Notes: generated by a model from the sequence alone, not told the origin. Counted from the stretch's first letter, positions 8,698 through 18,014 are shown. The stretch: 64,000 nt of DNA from Anaerolineae bacterium (GCA_020848035.1 JADLAX010000032.1:140805-204804); one strand, 5' to 3'. Numbers and translations are program-made.

Positions 8698-10380
8698 ATG
8701 ATTGGTTTTGAACGGCGACAAAACATTCTGCGCATTCTGGCTGAGAAGCCCGGTATTCGCGTAACGCAGCTGGCCGAACAGCTGGCTGTGTCTGAAGGCA
8801 CCATCCGCAACGACCTGACGGCGCTGGAAGAAGAGCAGCAGGTACGGCGGGTGCGCGGCGGCGCAGTGCTCGTCGAGCCAGAAACGCCGCTGCCTGGCAT
8901 GTCCCAAGTAGTGAATGCCGAGGCCAAGCAGCGTATCGCCCGGTGGGCGGCCGAAATGGTGGAGGAAGGCAGCACTATTTTGCTGGATGCCAGCACCACC
9001 GTGCAGTTTATGATTCCCCATTTGCGCGAGCACCAGCGGCTAACCATCGTCACCAACGGACTGGAGACGGCGCGGCAGGTAGCCCGCAATACCAGCCATA
9101 CCGTGGTGCTGGTGGGCGGCATGCTCAACCGCAGCGGCAATGCCACCACTGGCCTGCTGGGGCTGGAAATGCTGAAAAACATGCATATCCACGCCGCCTA
9201 TGTTTCGGCCGTTGGGTTCGATTTTGAAGCGGGCCTGACCGAGCGCCACATCGAAGAGGCGCAGTTGAAAGAGGCGATGCTTGCTTCCATTCCGCGCATC
9301 ATTGCCCTGGTTGGTTCCAACAAAATTGGGGCGCTGGGCACACTGCCCTTTGCCCGACCAGAGCGGATCAGCCATTTTTTGACAGACAGCGAGGTGCCTG
9401 CCGGGTTTGTGGACCAGATGCGCCAGGCCAAAATCAACCTGACGGTGTGCGGCGAAAATACGGTGCGCTCGTTTACGGTGGATGGCCAAAAGGCGCAGTT
9501 TACGATTGGCTTTGCCAACCAGAGCGAGGAGCTGCCCTTTGCCGTGGACGTGCGGCGCAGCCTGGAGCGGGCCGCCGCTGACGTAGGCAGCATCGACCTG
9601 GTGGTGGCCAACAACCGGCTCAGCGGCGAAGAAGCGCTGCGGGTGGCCGATCGGCTGCTCCAGCGCAACATTGACCTGGTGATCGAATACCAGATTGATT
9701 ACAAAGCGGGCAACCTGCTGATGGACAAGTTCCAGCAGGCGGGCATTCCGGTGATTGCCATTGATATTCCGATGCTGGGGGCGACATTTTTTGGCGTGGA
9801 CAATTACCGGGCGGGGCATCTGGCGGGGCAGGCGTTGGGGGAATGGCTGGTGGGGCAGTGGCACGGCCGTTTCGACCACCTGCTCATCCTGGAAGAACCA
9901 CGCGCCGGATCGCTGCCCGAGGCGCGCATCCAGGGGCAGTTGGACGGCTTGAAAGAGGTTGTGCCGCAGCTGCCCGAGGCGGATCACATTCATTACATTG
10001 ATTGTGGCAATACAACGGCCGTTTCCGAAACCGGCGTGAGCAAAGTGCTGCAAACCTTGCCCCCCGGCCAGCACATCGCCATCATCTCCTTCAACGACGA
10101 AGCCGCCTTTGGTGCCCTGCAAGCGGCCCGCAAAGCCGGGCGGGAAGCCGATGTAGTGATTGTTGGCCAGGGAGCTGACCGGCTGGTGCGTAGTGAAATC
10201 CGCAACCCGCAGTCGCGGCTCATTGGCTCCACCGCCTACATGCCCGAGCGGTACGGCGAAAAAGTGATTGACCTGGCGCTCAAACTCCTGCGGGGCGAAT
10301 CCGTGCCGCCGGCGGTGTACATCCAGCACGTCTTTATCAGCGCCAGCAACATTGACCGCTACTACCCGGTGGTTGAGTAA
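8698..10380 (+). CDS. DeoR-family transcriptional regulator fused to a periplasmic-binding-protein-like sugar sensor
   Basis: A 560-residue protein. Residues 1-56 form a DeoR winged helix (ERRQNILRILAEKPG, then VTQLAEQLAVSEGTIRNDL). Residues about 75-230 match the DeoR C-terminal sugar-phosphate sensor. Residues about 245-560 match a cytoplasmic type-4 periplasmic-binding fold as in LacI/RhaS (NYRAGHLAGQALGEWL, SFNDEAAFGALQAARKAGRE, GSTAYMPERYGEKVIDLAL). Standard DeoR proteins are about 250 residues and end before the last domain. Divergent orientation and shared operator-like words suggest it represses both itself and the transporter and releases on binding an imported or phosphorylated sugar; the two sensors could read both. 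Confidence 0.85.
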   Translation: MIGFERRQNILRILAEKPGIRVTQLAEQLAVSEGTIRNDLTALEEEQQVRRVRGGAVLVEPETPLPGMSQVVNAEAKQRIARWAAEMVEEGSTILLDASTTVQFMIPHLREHQRLTIVTNGLETARQVARNTSHTVVLVGGMLNRSGNATTGLLGLEMLKNMHIHAAYVSAVGFDFEAGLTERHIEEAQLKEAMLASIPRIIALVGSNKIGALGTLPFARPERISHFLTDSEVPAGFVDQMRQAKINLTVCGENTVRSFTVDGQKAQFTIGFANQSEELPFAVDVRRSLERAAADVGSIDLVVANNRLSGEEALRVADRLLQRNIDLVIEYQIDYKAGNLLMDKFQQAGIPVIAIDIPMLGATFFGVDNYRAGHLAGQALGEWLVGQWHGRFDHLLILEEPRAGSLPEARIQGQLDGLKEVVPQLPEADHIHYIDCGNTTAVSETGVSKVLQTLPPGQHIAIISFNDEAAFGALQAARKAGREADVVIVGQGADRLVRSEIRNPQSRLIGSTAYMPERYGEKVIDLALKLLRGESVPPAVYIQHVFISASNIDRYYPVVE

Positions 10381-10420
10381 GACAGCCAGCCAGAAAACCG
10401 GTCGTCACCACGTTTGATGC

Positions 10421-10429
10421 TGCTATAAT
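10421..10429 (+). promoter_or_regulatory. Extended -10 element (TGCTATAAT) giving a probable leaderless transcript
   Basis: TATAAT at 10424-10429 with an upstream TG; no convincing -35. Initiation 6-7 bases downstream would fall at or one base before the ATG at 10437, and no ribosome-binding site is present. Confidence 0.6.
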
Positions 10430-10436
10430 CCGGCCC

Positions 10437-11681
10437 ATGACATCACACACCTCTTTTGATCCCATGCCCTTGCGGGCACAATTTCCGGCTTTGCAGTTAG
10501 AAGTGGGGGGGAAAACGGCCGTTTTCCTCGACGGACCCGGCGGTACTCAGGTGCCCCACAGCGTGATCGACGCCATGAGCGGCTACCTGCGCCACGGCGG
10601 CAGCAATGCGGGCGGCCCCTTTTTCACCAGCCGCTACACCGATGACGTGACCCACGCTGCCCGCCTGGCCATGATGGATCTGTACAACGCCCGCCGCCCT
10701 GAAGAAATTGTCTTTGGCCAGAACATGACCAGCCTCAACTTCAGCCTCAGCCGCGCCCTGGCCCGCACCTGGCAGCCCGGCGACGAAATCATCGTCACCC
10801 GGCTGGACCACGACGCCAACATCTCCCCCTGGCTGCTGGCCGCCGAAGATCGCGGCGTGACGGTGCGCTGGCTGGACTTCGACCCAACCGACTGCACCCT
10901 GCGCCTGGACACCCTGCCCGAACTGCTGAATGACAAAACGCGCCTGCTGGCCCTCACCTATGCCTCCAACGCGGTGGGTTCCATCAGCGATGTGCGCCGG
11001 GCGGCCCAACTGGCCCACGCGGCGGAGGCGCTGCTGCTGATTGATTCCGTGCATTTTGCCCCACACGGCCTCATTGATGTGCAGGCGCTCGACTGCGATT
11101 TCCTCATTTCCAGCGCTTATAAATATTTTGGCCCGCACACGGGCATTTTGTATGGCAAATACGAGCTGCTGGATGGCTTGCTGGCCTACAAAGTGCGCCC
11201 GGCACCGGGTAAACCGGCGGGCAAATGGGAAACCGGCACCCAAAGTTTTGAAAGCCTGGCGGGCGTAACGGCCGCTGTCAATTACCTGGCCACCTTGGGC
11301 GGGGAAACGGGCACCCGGCGCGAGCGATTGGTGCGGGCGATGCAGCACACCAAGGCTTATGAAATGTCGTTAAGCCAGCGCTTTTTACGGGGTGCCGCCC
11401 AGGTGCCTGGTTTGCGCGTCTTTGGCATTACCGACGTGGAGCGGCTGGATGAACGCACGCCCACCTTTGCCGTGAGCCTGGATGGCATTGCCCCGGAAGT
11501 GGTAGCTACCCGCCTGGGGGAGCAGGGCATTTTTGTCTGGCACGGGCATTATTATGCGGTAGCTGTGATGGAGCGCCTGGGCTTGTTGGCCCAGGGCGGT
11601 CTGGTGCGGATCGGTTTTGTGCATTACAACACGGCCGCTGAGGTGGATCAAGTCCTGGCGGCGCTGGCGGGTTTGCGGTAG
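10437..11681 (+). CDS. Class V aminotransferase / cysteine desulfurase-like protein (VC1184 type)
   Basis: A 414-residue PLP enzyme of fold type I. It has the N-terminal FLDGPGGTQVP, THAARLAMMDLYNA, LDHDANISPWL, the LIDSVHFAPH aspartate strand and SSAYKYFGPHTG with the probable PLP lysine. The WETGTQSFESLAG segment is typical of the cysteine-desulfurase-like subgroup, but I do not see the mobile catalytic cysteine loop of true IscS/SufS enzymes, so sulfur transfer is doubtful and the substrate unknown. It begins right after the DeoR-type regulator (56 bases) but has its own extended -10, and its start is apparently leaderless. Confidence 0.85.
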   Translation: MTSHTSFDPMPLRAQFPALQLEVGGKTAVFLDGPGGTQVPHSVIDAMSGYLRHGGSNAGGPFFTSRYTDDVTHAARLAMMDLYNARRPEEIVFGQNMTSLNFSLSRALARTWQPGDEIIVTRLDHDANISPWLLAAEDRGVTVRWLDFDPTDCTLRLDTLPELLNDKTRLLALTYASNAVGSISDVRRAAQLAHAAEALLLIDSVHFAPHGLIDVQALDCDFLISSAYKYFGPHTGILYGKYELLDGLLAYKVRPAPGKPAGKWETGTQSFESLAGVTAAVNYLATLGGETGTRRERLVRAMQHTKAYEMSLSQRFLRGAAQVPGLRVFGITDVERLDERTPTFAVSLDGIAPEVVATRLGEQGIFVWHGHYYAVAVMERLGLLAQGGLVRIGFVHYNTAAEVDQVLAALAGLR

Positions 11682-11685
11682 GGAG

Positions 11686-11723
11686 AGGGAGGGAGACGGC
11701 CGTTGCCGAGCAACAACCTCCCT
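11686..11723. terminator. Hairpin between convergent genes (possible terminator)
   Basis: AGGGAGG...CCTCCCT outer stem and GTTGC/GCAAC inner stem; the loop region carries an ACGGCCGT palindrome. There is no T-run, so termination is uncertain. Confidence 0.35.
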
Positions 11724-11725
11724 GC

Positions 11726-12037
11726 TTATTTATCGCCCGTGGGCCGGTTGAGAATAAACCAGCCCACCATCATTAGAATAAACCCGCTAAAGAAGCCAAC
11801 CCCCACACCCAAACCGGTGATCAGCATGCGCACCACCTGGCCAGAGGTGATGAGAGAAAAGCCGATGGCCACCAACCCCATGCCGCCCAGCGCGCCGGAA
11901 ACCAGCAGCATACAGCCTGGCAGCCGCTCTGTCTGTTGATCCCTCTTTCGTCTTACAATCAAATATTCAACAATAGCTCCGAGAATGGCGCTGGTAAATC
12001 CAATAGCCACGCCAATAAAAAAAGATTGCCAATTCAT
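11726..12037 (-). CDS. Small membrane protein, function unknown
   Basis: A 103-residue protein with three hydrophobic stretches: FFIGVAIGFTSAILGAIV near the N-terminus, MLLVSGALGGMGLVAIGFSL in the middle and MLITGLGVGVGFFSGFILM near the C-terminus. A charged RRKRDQQTER segment separates the first from the rest. No family recognised. It is convergent with the aminotransferase-like gene and stands alone. Confidence 0.6.
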   Translation of the reverse strand: MNWQSFFIGVAIGFTSAILGAIVEYLIVRRKRDQQTERLPGCMLLVSGALGGMGLVAIGFSLITSGQVVRMLITGLGVGVGFFSGFILMMVGWFILNRPTGDK

Positions 12038-12205
12038 GGTTGTGTTAAGCCTCCATAGCCGTTATATACGCCACTGCCCGTTTGTGGTCTGCCCTGTATT
12101 TTCGATTCTACCCGTCATCTCTATTGTGTCATCTTCATGGGCTGTTGTGTAGACAAGTGGAATCGGTCGCGAAAAATGTTGGGGTGAACTGCTGTTTGCA
12201 GCTCG

Positions 12206-14125
12206 TTAAGAAGGTGTGGTTTGCCCGAGCGGCAGCTCAAGGTAAAACGTGCCGCCCTCGCTGCTGTGGCTTTCGGCCCACAGCTGGCCGCCATGCAGGT
12301 CGGCGATCGATTGAGTGATGGCCAAACCCAGGTCGCCGTTGGTTTTGTCAGACGCCTGTCCCTGGGGAGACGGCGGTGCAAGGTGCAGAAATTTGCTCTG
12401 CACCACGCCTGGGCCGTGGTCTTGTACCTGAAGCAGCACCCGCGGCGGTTTGGCGACCAGGGTCACCTTCACAGTTTCTGTCGGGGGTGATTGTTTGATG
12501 GCATTTTCCACCAGGCAGCTTACCGCGCGGTGCAGCTGAGCTGGATCACCCATCACCTGGTACTGGCTGGATTCGGCCGTTAACTGTAAGTCTACCTTTT
12601 TGGCTTCAGCTTCTGCCCGCCAGGTCTGCACAACCTCGGTGACGATGGCCAGCAAATCGCAGGGCTGCTGCTTGCGTGACTCGGCCTGATCAAACAACAG
12701 GGCATTGCTCACGGCAATGGCAATGGCGGCGGCAATCGCCCGGGCGCGTTCCAGGTCGCCCTCGTGGAAGTCGCCGCCTTTTTTGTTAAGCAGCTGCATG
12801 GCCCCCACCACTTTGCCCCGGAAAATCAGGGGCACACACAGCAGGGAGCGCGTTTTGAAGCCAGTTTCCACATCGGCGTGGTGGTAATGGTTTTCATGGT
12901 GGGCCACATCGTTGGTATAGATCGGCTTGCCGGTGCGTACGACTTTGCCCACAATGCCCTGGTCCAGCGTCAGTTCCAGCTTTTCGACCATTTCGACGGC
13001 CGTTCCCACATTAGTCAGCACGCGTAAAGTTTGGGTTGTTTCGTTGAGCATCCACAGAGAAGATGCTTCAATTGCCCAGCTGTTGTGTACCTGCTGGATG
13101 GTCAGATGGATCACTTCCTGTAAATCTAGCGAGGCGGTGATGGTTTGGGTAATGTGAATGAGCGTGTTTAACTCCTCCAACCGGGCCGTTAGCGCCTGGT
13201 CGGCGGCCTGGAAGACGCGGGCGTTTTCCAGGGCAATGGCGGCAAAATCGGCCAGGAAGGAGAGCAAAAATTCGTCTTGCTTGCTAAAGGCGCGGTAGGC
13301 GGAGCGGTTGCTGACGCCCAGCACACCCAGGTTGATGCCGCGCAGTTGAAGCGGCACGTAGAGCACGGCGTGGGCAAAATAGCCGGTTTTCACCTTCATG
13401 CCCTGCCCGGCCATGGAGGATTGGCGCAACGGCCGTCCCGACTGCATCACTTCGCCAGCGGGAGAGTCCGCCAGGGGCAGGATGAGTCCTGTGTTGTTGG
13501 AGTGGAGCTGGGTTTGGCGGTCGTACGGCCGTAAATGTTTCCCATCGTCGTCGGGCAGCCAGATGGTGCTTTCTTCGGCATTGGTGAGATAGGTGGCTGC
13601 TTCCAGCACACGCTGCAGCACCTCGTCCACGCTCAGCAGGGTGGTAATCGCCTTGCCGATGTTGGACAGCGTGCGCATTTCGTTGCTCTGGCGGCTCATT
13701 TCCACCTTCAGGCGGCGAATTTGCTCGGCCAGCTCGGCCTTGTCGTGCAGCAGGCGTGTTTCCACCAGGGCACGATCAATCGTCTCGACAATTTCATCGA
13801 CGGTAAATGGCTTGATGAGGTAATCTTTGGCCCCCAGGCGAAACGCTTCAATGGCGCTGAGCTCAGACCCGTAGCCGGTCATCAGCACCACGGGGGTTTT
13901 GAGCGATTCCTGGGCCATCTGCTGCAGAACGTCCAGCCCGGTCATTTGCGGCAGGTTGTAATCCAGCATCACCAGGTCAGGGTCTTTTTCACGGATGAGT
14001 TCCAGGCCGGTCTGGCCATCGTAGGCGTGCAGGGTGCGGTAACCGAAGGTGGGCAGCACCGTCTCGGTTAGATGTTTCACAATTTCTCGACTGTCGTCGA
14101 TTATGAGAATGAACTCACCGCTCAT
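12206..14125 (-). CDS. REC-GAF-GAF-HATPase signalling protein lacking a histidine phosphoacceptor domain
   Basis: A 639-residue soluble protein. Residues 1-125 are a receiver domain (Asp10/Asp11 acid pair, phosphoacceptor Asp55 in MLDYNLPQ, Thr83, Lys105). A coiled segment (about 118-150) precedes two GAF domains (about 150-300 and 315-470; LLCVPLIFRGKVVGAMQLLN in the second). Residues about 520-639 form a GHKL ATPase with N-box CLVENAIKQSPP, G1 DHGPGV and G2 GDLGLAITQSIADLHGG. Between GAF2 and the ATPase I find no H-box or dimerisation helix pair, so it may not be a standard histidine kinase. The ATPase could bind ATP allosterically or serve a partner. No ribosome site is obvious. Confidence 0.8.
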   Translation of the reverse strand: MSGEFILIIDDSREIVKHLTETVLPTFGYRTLHAYDGQTGLELIREKDPDLVMLDYNLPQMTGLDVLQQMAQESLKTPVVLMTGYGSELSAIEAFRLGAKDYLIKPFTVDEIVETIDRALVETRLLHDKAELAEQIRRLKVEMSRQSNEMRTLSNIGKAITTLLSVDEVLQRVLEAATYLTNAEESTIWLPDDDGKHLRPYDRQTQLHSNNTGLILPLADSPAGEVMQSGRPLRQSSMAGQGMKVKTGYFAHAVLYVPLQLRGINLGVLGVSNRSAYRAFSKQDEFLLSFLADFAAIALENARVFQAADQALTARLEELNTLIHITQTITASLDLQEVIHLTIQQVHNSWAIEASSLWMLNETTQTLRVLTNVGTAVEMVEKLELTLDQGIVGKVVRTGKPIYTNDVAHHENHYHHADVETGFKTRSLLCVPLIFRGKVVGAMQLLNKKGGDFHEGDLERARAIAAAIAIAVSNALLFDQAESRKQQPCDLLAIVTEVVQTWRAEAEAKKVDLQLTAESSQYQVMGDPAQLHRAVSCLVENAIKQSPPTETVKVTLVAKPPRVLLQVQDHGPGVVQSKFLHLAPPSPQGQASDKTNGDLGLAITQSIADLHGGQLWAESHSSEGGTFYLELPLGQTTPS

Positions 14126-14845
14126 AGAAGTTACATCTTGAAAGAATCAGTCAGGACGGCCGTTGCCCCGCGAACCCCACTACTTGCCAGGTACCTATAT
14201 GCCGTGTGGATACGGCCGTATGCCCAGGACCTTAAGCGAACATTCTTACGCGTGTTATTAAGTGACGCCGCAGTTCCCATGTTGTTTGTGTATGATTGAG
14301 GCCGCTAGATGGTAACAAAGCCGTGTTATGCCAACTTGCCTGGCCTTTAGAGCATACACCAGACCCATTAACCAAGGGTGAAATTTCAGTAAATGTTCCG
14401 TGCTGAAAACCGAAATTAGCTGCGGCTGACCCTCTAAACTGACTCAACTACACTTTCAATACAAATAAGGTCCGGTTTACTGGAAGGGCTGTTCAGCAAA
14501 TGGTATGGTTATGTTTGCCAATGCTATAAGCGATTATAACATAGCCTACGGGTTGATCGCTAAGTGCAGTTTGGCATGAGTTTGTTCCGAAAATGGCAGG
14601 CGCTGCGTGTCTGCCCACTGAAAACGGGCAAACCCGCAGCCGCACCGCTAACGTGGGGGTTCAGACTAAAATCGCTCCATAAATAACTTTACGTAAAGCA
14701 GGGAACGTGCTATAGTAAGCGCATCATTGGTTATGTTAATGTAACAGGGTCAATTTTCAGGCCAGTCCTGCAAAACCAACCCGCTCAATGGCACCCAGGC
14801 GCATACGGTGCTTTTGAGTCAATCATCTGTCTGTGGAGGTAAGAG
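14126..14845. other. 720-base gene-free region
   Basis: No credible reading frame on either strand. It holds two ACGGCCGT palindromes (near 14157 and 14213), AT-richer sequence from 14480 and, at its right end, a promoter for the LysM lipoprotein with a leader of about 120 bases. A small RNA cannot be excluded, but I see no specific fold. Confidence 0.5.
14688..14716 (+). promoter_or_regulatory. Promoter of the LysM lipoprotein gene
   Basis: TTTACG (14688-14693), 17-base spacer, TATAGT (14711-14716). The 5' leader to the ATG at 14846 would be about 120 bases, ending in a strong GGAGGT ribosome site 5-6 bases before the start. Confidence 0.6.
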
Positions 14846-15832
14846 ATGGTTTACCAGCGGCGTTTACTCAGTTTACTGACGTTGTTTATTGTGATCAGCT
14901 TATTTGTGGTTGCCTGCGAACGGCCGCTTGGCGGTACCGATGAGGATACAACCAACCAGAACGAACAGGTTGATGATCCCGATGTCGGCGGCGGGGTGGA
15001 GACCGGTGGTGACACCGGCACAACGGACGGCGGCACAACCGACGGTGGCGTTACCGAGGGTGCCACTTCGGGTGACACTACCGAAGGGGCCACAAGTGAC
15101 TCATCGGGCGATACGGCTGGTGAAACCACCGACTCGGGCACAAGCGAGACAACCACTGACACGACAGGCGATACAACAACCGACAGTGGTGGCGAGACGC
15201 AAGATGACAGCGCCGAAGCAGGTGGCGGTGTGGGTGACACCACTACCGATACCGGCAGCGAAACGGCCGCTGGCGACACCACTACCGATACAGCAGCCGA
15301 CGAGGCTACAACGACGACAGCTGTTCCGGCATCCCACACGGTAGCCGCCGGGGAAAACCTGTATCGCATCGGCCTCAAATATGGCATTTCCTGGGTGGCC
15401 ATTGCCAATGCCAACAATCTGACCAACCCCAATATTTTGACTGTTGGGCAGGTGCTGACACTGCCGGGGGGCAACACCCCCACGCCCACCCCTGCGCCCA
15501 CGCCATCGCCGCAAACGGAAACGACCTACATCGTGCAGGCGGGCGACAATTTGTACCGCATTGGCCTGCGTTTTGGCATCAGCTGGGTGCAAATTGCCGA
15601 GGCCAACGGGCTGGTTAATCCCAACATGATTACAGTGGGCAGCGAGCTCAAAATTCCGGTGAACACACCCGGACCGGCCCCTGCTTTTTCGCACGTGGTG
15701 AAACCGGGCGAAACGCTGTTCCTCATTTCTTTGCAGTACGGCGTGGCCTGGCCCGCCATTGCAGAGGCCAACAACCTGACGTCGCCCTACGTCATCTACG
15801 TCGGCCAGACGCTGCAAATTCCGGGCAGCTGA
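14846..15832 (+). CDS. Lipoprotein with acidic Thr/Gly linker and three LysM domains
   Basis: A 328-residue protein. The signal peptide ends in the lipobox FVVAC (Cys24). Residues about 30-160 are a low-complexity Asp/Gly/Thr/Glu linker. Three LysM domains follow (about 163-210, 224-274, 281-328), each with the HTVAAGENLYRIGLKYGISW-type start and a VGQ.L.IPG-type end. LysM domains bind peptidoglycan or related glycans, so this is a lipid-anchored protein that reaches the cell wall through a long flexible stalk. No catalytic domain is present. A strong GGAGGT ribosome site precedes the ATG. Confidence 0.85.
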   Translation: MVYQRRLLSLLTLFIVISLFVVACERPLGGTDEDTTNQNEQVDDPDVGGGVETGGDTGTTDGGTTDGGVTEGATSGDTTEGATSDSSGDTAGETTDSGTSETTTDTTGDTTTDSGGETQDDSAEAGGGVGDTTTDTGSETAAGDTTTDTAADEATTTTAVPASHTVAAGENLYRIGLKYGISWVAIANANNLTNPNILTVGQVLTLPGGNTPTPTPAPTPSPQTETTYIVQAGDNLYRIGLRFGISWVQIAEANGLVNPNMITVGSELKIPVNTPGPAPAFSHVVKPGETLFLISLQYGVAWPAIAEANNLTSPYVIYVGQTLQIPGS

Positions 15833-15854
15833 GCCACCCCTAAAATTTTCACTG

Positions 15855-15887
15855 AGAATGGCCTAATCTTTAAGATTGGGCCATTCT
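15855..15887 (+). repeat. Hairpin after the LysM lipoprotein gene
   Basis: AGAATGGCCTAATCTT pairs with AAGATTGGGCCATTCT (one G-U pair). There is no U-run, so it is probably a processing or stabilising hairpin upstream of the terminator at 15917. Confidence 0.6.
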
Positions 15888-15916
15888 GAAGCTGTTTCGA
15901 CTCCTATAAATTGAAC

Positions 15917-15955
15917 AAAAAAGCGCACCCTTGACGAGTGCGCTTTTTCTTTTGT
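15917..15955. terminator. Bidirectional rho-independent terminator
   Basis: AAAAAGCGCAC, 9-base loop, GTGCGCTTTTT followed by CTTTT. The A-run on the left makes it functional on both strands, serving the LysM gene and the ABC exporter operon that converge here. Confidence 0.8.
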
Positions 15956-15974
15956 CTGTTTACGATTGCCCTAT

Positions 15975-16083
15975 GTAATTGGCAGAAAGTTTTTCAAAAT
16001 AAATGAGCGTGGAATCTGCCAATTACTTGAGTAAACCGCACAAAAATGGCGCTTTTTCTTCCAAAAACTTTGTGCGGTTTACT
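15975..16083. repeat. Two consecutive long inverted repeats at the exporter operon end
   Basis: GTAATTGGCAGA (15975-15986) pairs with 16015-16026. AGTAAACCGCACAAA (16030-16044) pairs with 16069-16083. The second arm ends on the first base of the stop codon of the ABC exporter gene. Confidence 0.75.
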
Positions 16084-18014
16084 TAATTTCGGCTGAACTG
16101 CTCCTGGGTTTGCTGGGCTTTTTGGGCGGCCCACTGCATGGTATACAGGTTGTAGTAGCGCCCTTTTTGCGCCAGGAGTTCTTCGTGGGTGCCTTGCTCG
16201 ACAATACGGCCGTGATCCAACACCACAATCTGGTCTGCCCCCACAATGGTGCTCAGCCGGTGGGCGATGACAAAGCTGGTGCGCCCTTCCATGAGCGTGT
16301 CCAGCGCCCGCTGGATCACCTTTTCGGTAGTGGTGTCGACGCTGCTGGTGGCTTCATCCAGGATGAGAATGCGCGGATTGGCCAGCAAGGCGCGAGCAAA
16401 GGAGAGGATCTGCCGCTGCCCCACGCTGAGGTTGACGCCGTTTTCGCCCACTTCGGTCTGGTACCCTTCTGGCAGCTTGCGGATGAAGTCGTCGGCACCA
16501 ACGGCCGTTGCCGCCGCTATCACTTCCTCATCGGTGGCGTTGAGACGGCCGTAGCGAATATTTTCCCCAATTGTGCCCGTAAACAAGAAAGTATCTTGCA
16601 GCACAATGCCCAGCTGCGAACGCAAGCTGGCTTGCGTCACCTGGCGCACCTCATGCCCGTCAATCGTCAGCGACCCGCCGGTGATGTCGAAAAAGCGGGA
16701 AATGAGCCGGATGATGGTGCTTTTGCCCGCGCCCGTCTCGCCGACCAGGGCAATGCGCTGGCCTGGCCGGGCGCTCAGGGTGATGCCGTTAAGTACCGGT
16801 ACACCATTCTGGTAGCTAAACTTCACGTCCTTAAACGCCACGTGCCCCTGCACCGGCGGCAGCTCATAGGCGTTTGGTGCATCCAGCAGATCGGATTGAG
16901 TGTCTAGCAGGCCAAACACCCGCTCGCTGGCGGCCATGGTGGCCTGGAAGGTGTTGTAGCGCTGCGCCAGTTCGCGAATCGGCTCAAAAAAGCGGTCGAT
17001 GTACAGCACAAAAGCAACCAGTGTCCCGGTGGTGAGGGCATCGCCCAGCACCAGGTAGCCGCCCACGCCGATCACCAACGCCGTGGCCAACGATCCCATA
17101 AAATCGACCCCCGGGAAGAAGATGGCCGCCAGGCGGCTGGCATCCACGTTGGCGTCGAAGAAGGAGTAGTTGAGATCGTCAAAGTGCTGGCTGTTTTTCT
17201 GCTCGCGGATGAAGCTTTTGGTGACACGAATGCCGGAAATGGATTCGTTGAGGTAGCCGTTGATGAGCGACAGCCGCTGCCGGGTGGCCCGGTAGGCACC
17301 GCGTACCCGCACGCGCCAGTAATTGGTCAGGCTTATCATGAGGGGCAGCACGGCAAAGGTCACCAGGGCCAGCCGCCAGTTCAAAATGAGCATGGCGATG
17401 ATGATGCCCGTCAGGGTGAAGAAGGAGCGGAACAGGCCGGTGATGGACCAGGTGATGAAATCTTGCAGTACGCCCACATCGCTGATAAGGCGGCTCATCA
17501 GACGGCCGACGCTGTAGTTGTTGTGGAAGTTAAGCGACAGCGTGTGCAGGTGGCGGAACAGATCGCTGCGGTAGTCGGCGACCACCTTGGTGCCCACGTA
17601 GGCCATGACGGCAATGCGGAATCGGTTGGTGATCCATTCACCCACAGCCGCCACGGCAAAGACAATTGTCCACAGGCGCAGGGTGTCCAGTTCGCCAGCG
17701 CGGATGCCGTCGTCGATGGCCAGGCCGACGATGGACGGCTGGGAGACGGCCAGCAGTGAGCTAACGATCATCAGGACGATGGCCAGGACGAGTTTGGTCA
17801 TATACGGCCGCATATACCCCAGCAGTCGGCGCACCAAACGGCCGTCGTACGCCTTGCCCAGCATATCGTCATCATCTTCGCGCAGCAGGGCGCGGATGCG
17901 CTCTTCGCGGTCGCGCCGTTCCTGCTCTTCGATGCCAATGCGGAGATCAAACTCTTTTTCCGGGGAACGGCCGTTGCGCTTCCCATCTTTTTGCGGTTTC
18001 TGTTGGTTGCTCAT
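16083..18014 (-). CDS. Heterodimeric ABC exporter subunit with canonical ATPase site (MdlB/TM288 type)
   Basis: A 643-residue half-transporter. A charged N-terminal tail of about 65 residues leads into six membrane helices (about 70-360), then an ABC domain with Walker A GETGAGKST, Walker B ILILDEATSSVD with catalytic Glu, and H-loop AHRLST. Its signature is LSVGQRQ rather than LSGGQ. The partner gene has the opposite pattern, so together they fit exporters with one active and one degenerate site. Its ATG overlaps the partner's stop by 4 bases. The exported substrate (drug, lipid or peptide) cannot be told from sequence. Confidence 0.9.
   Translation of the reverse strand: MSNQQKPQKDGKRNGRSPEKEFDLRIGIEEQERRDREERIRALLREDDDDMLGKAYDGRLVRRLLGYMRPYMTKLVLAIVLMIVSSLLAVSQPSIVGLAIDDGIRAGELDTLRLWTIVFAVAAVGEWITNRFRIAVMAYVGTKVVADYRSDLFRHLHTLSLNFHNNYSVGRLMSRLISDVGVLQDFITWSITGLFRSFFTLTGIIIAMLILNWRLALVTFAVLPLMISLTNYWRVRVRGAYRATRQRLSLINGYLNESISGIRVTKSFIREQKNSQHFDDLNYSFFDANVDASRLAAIFFPGVDFMGSLATALVIGVGGYLVLGDALTTGTLVAFVLYIDRFFEPIRELAQRYNTFQATMAASERVFGLLDTQSDLLDAPNAYELPPVQGHVAFKDVKFSYQNGVPVLNGITLSARPGQRIALVGETGAGKSTIIRLISRFFDITGGSLTIDGHEVRQVTQASLRSQLGIVLQDTFLFTGTIGENIRYGRLNATDEEVIAAATAVGADDFIRKLPEGYQTEVGENGVNLSVGQRQILSFARALLANPRILILDEATSSVDTTTEKVIQRALDTLMEGRTSFVIAHRLSTIVGADQIVVLDHGRIVEQGTHEELLAQKGRYYNLYTMQWAAQKAQQTQEQFSRN

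Noticed and set aside
10200..10230. Possible repeat insertion (IRNPQSRL) in the DeoR-type regulator
   Set aside because: The segment fits the normal binding-protein fold at this place and has no inverse arm.
9040..10329. 429-codon antisense frame in the DeoR-type regulator
   Set aside because: Sense frame shows clear domains; antisense has none.
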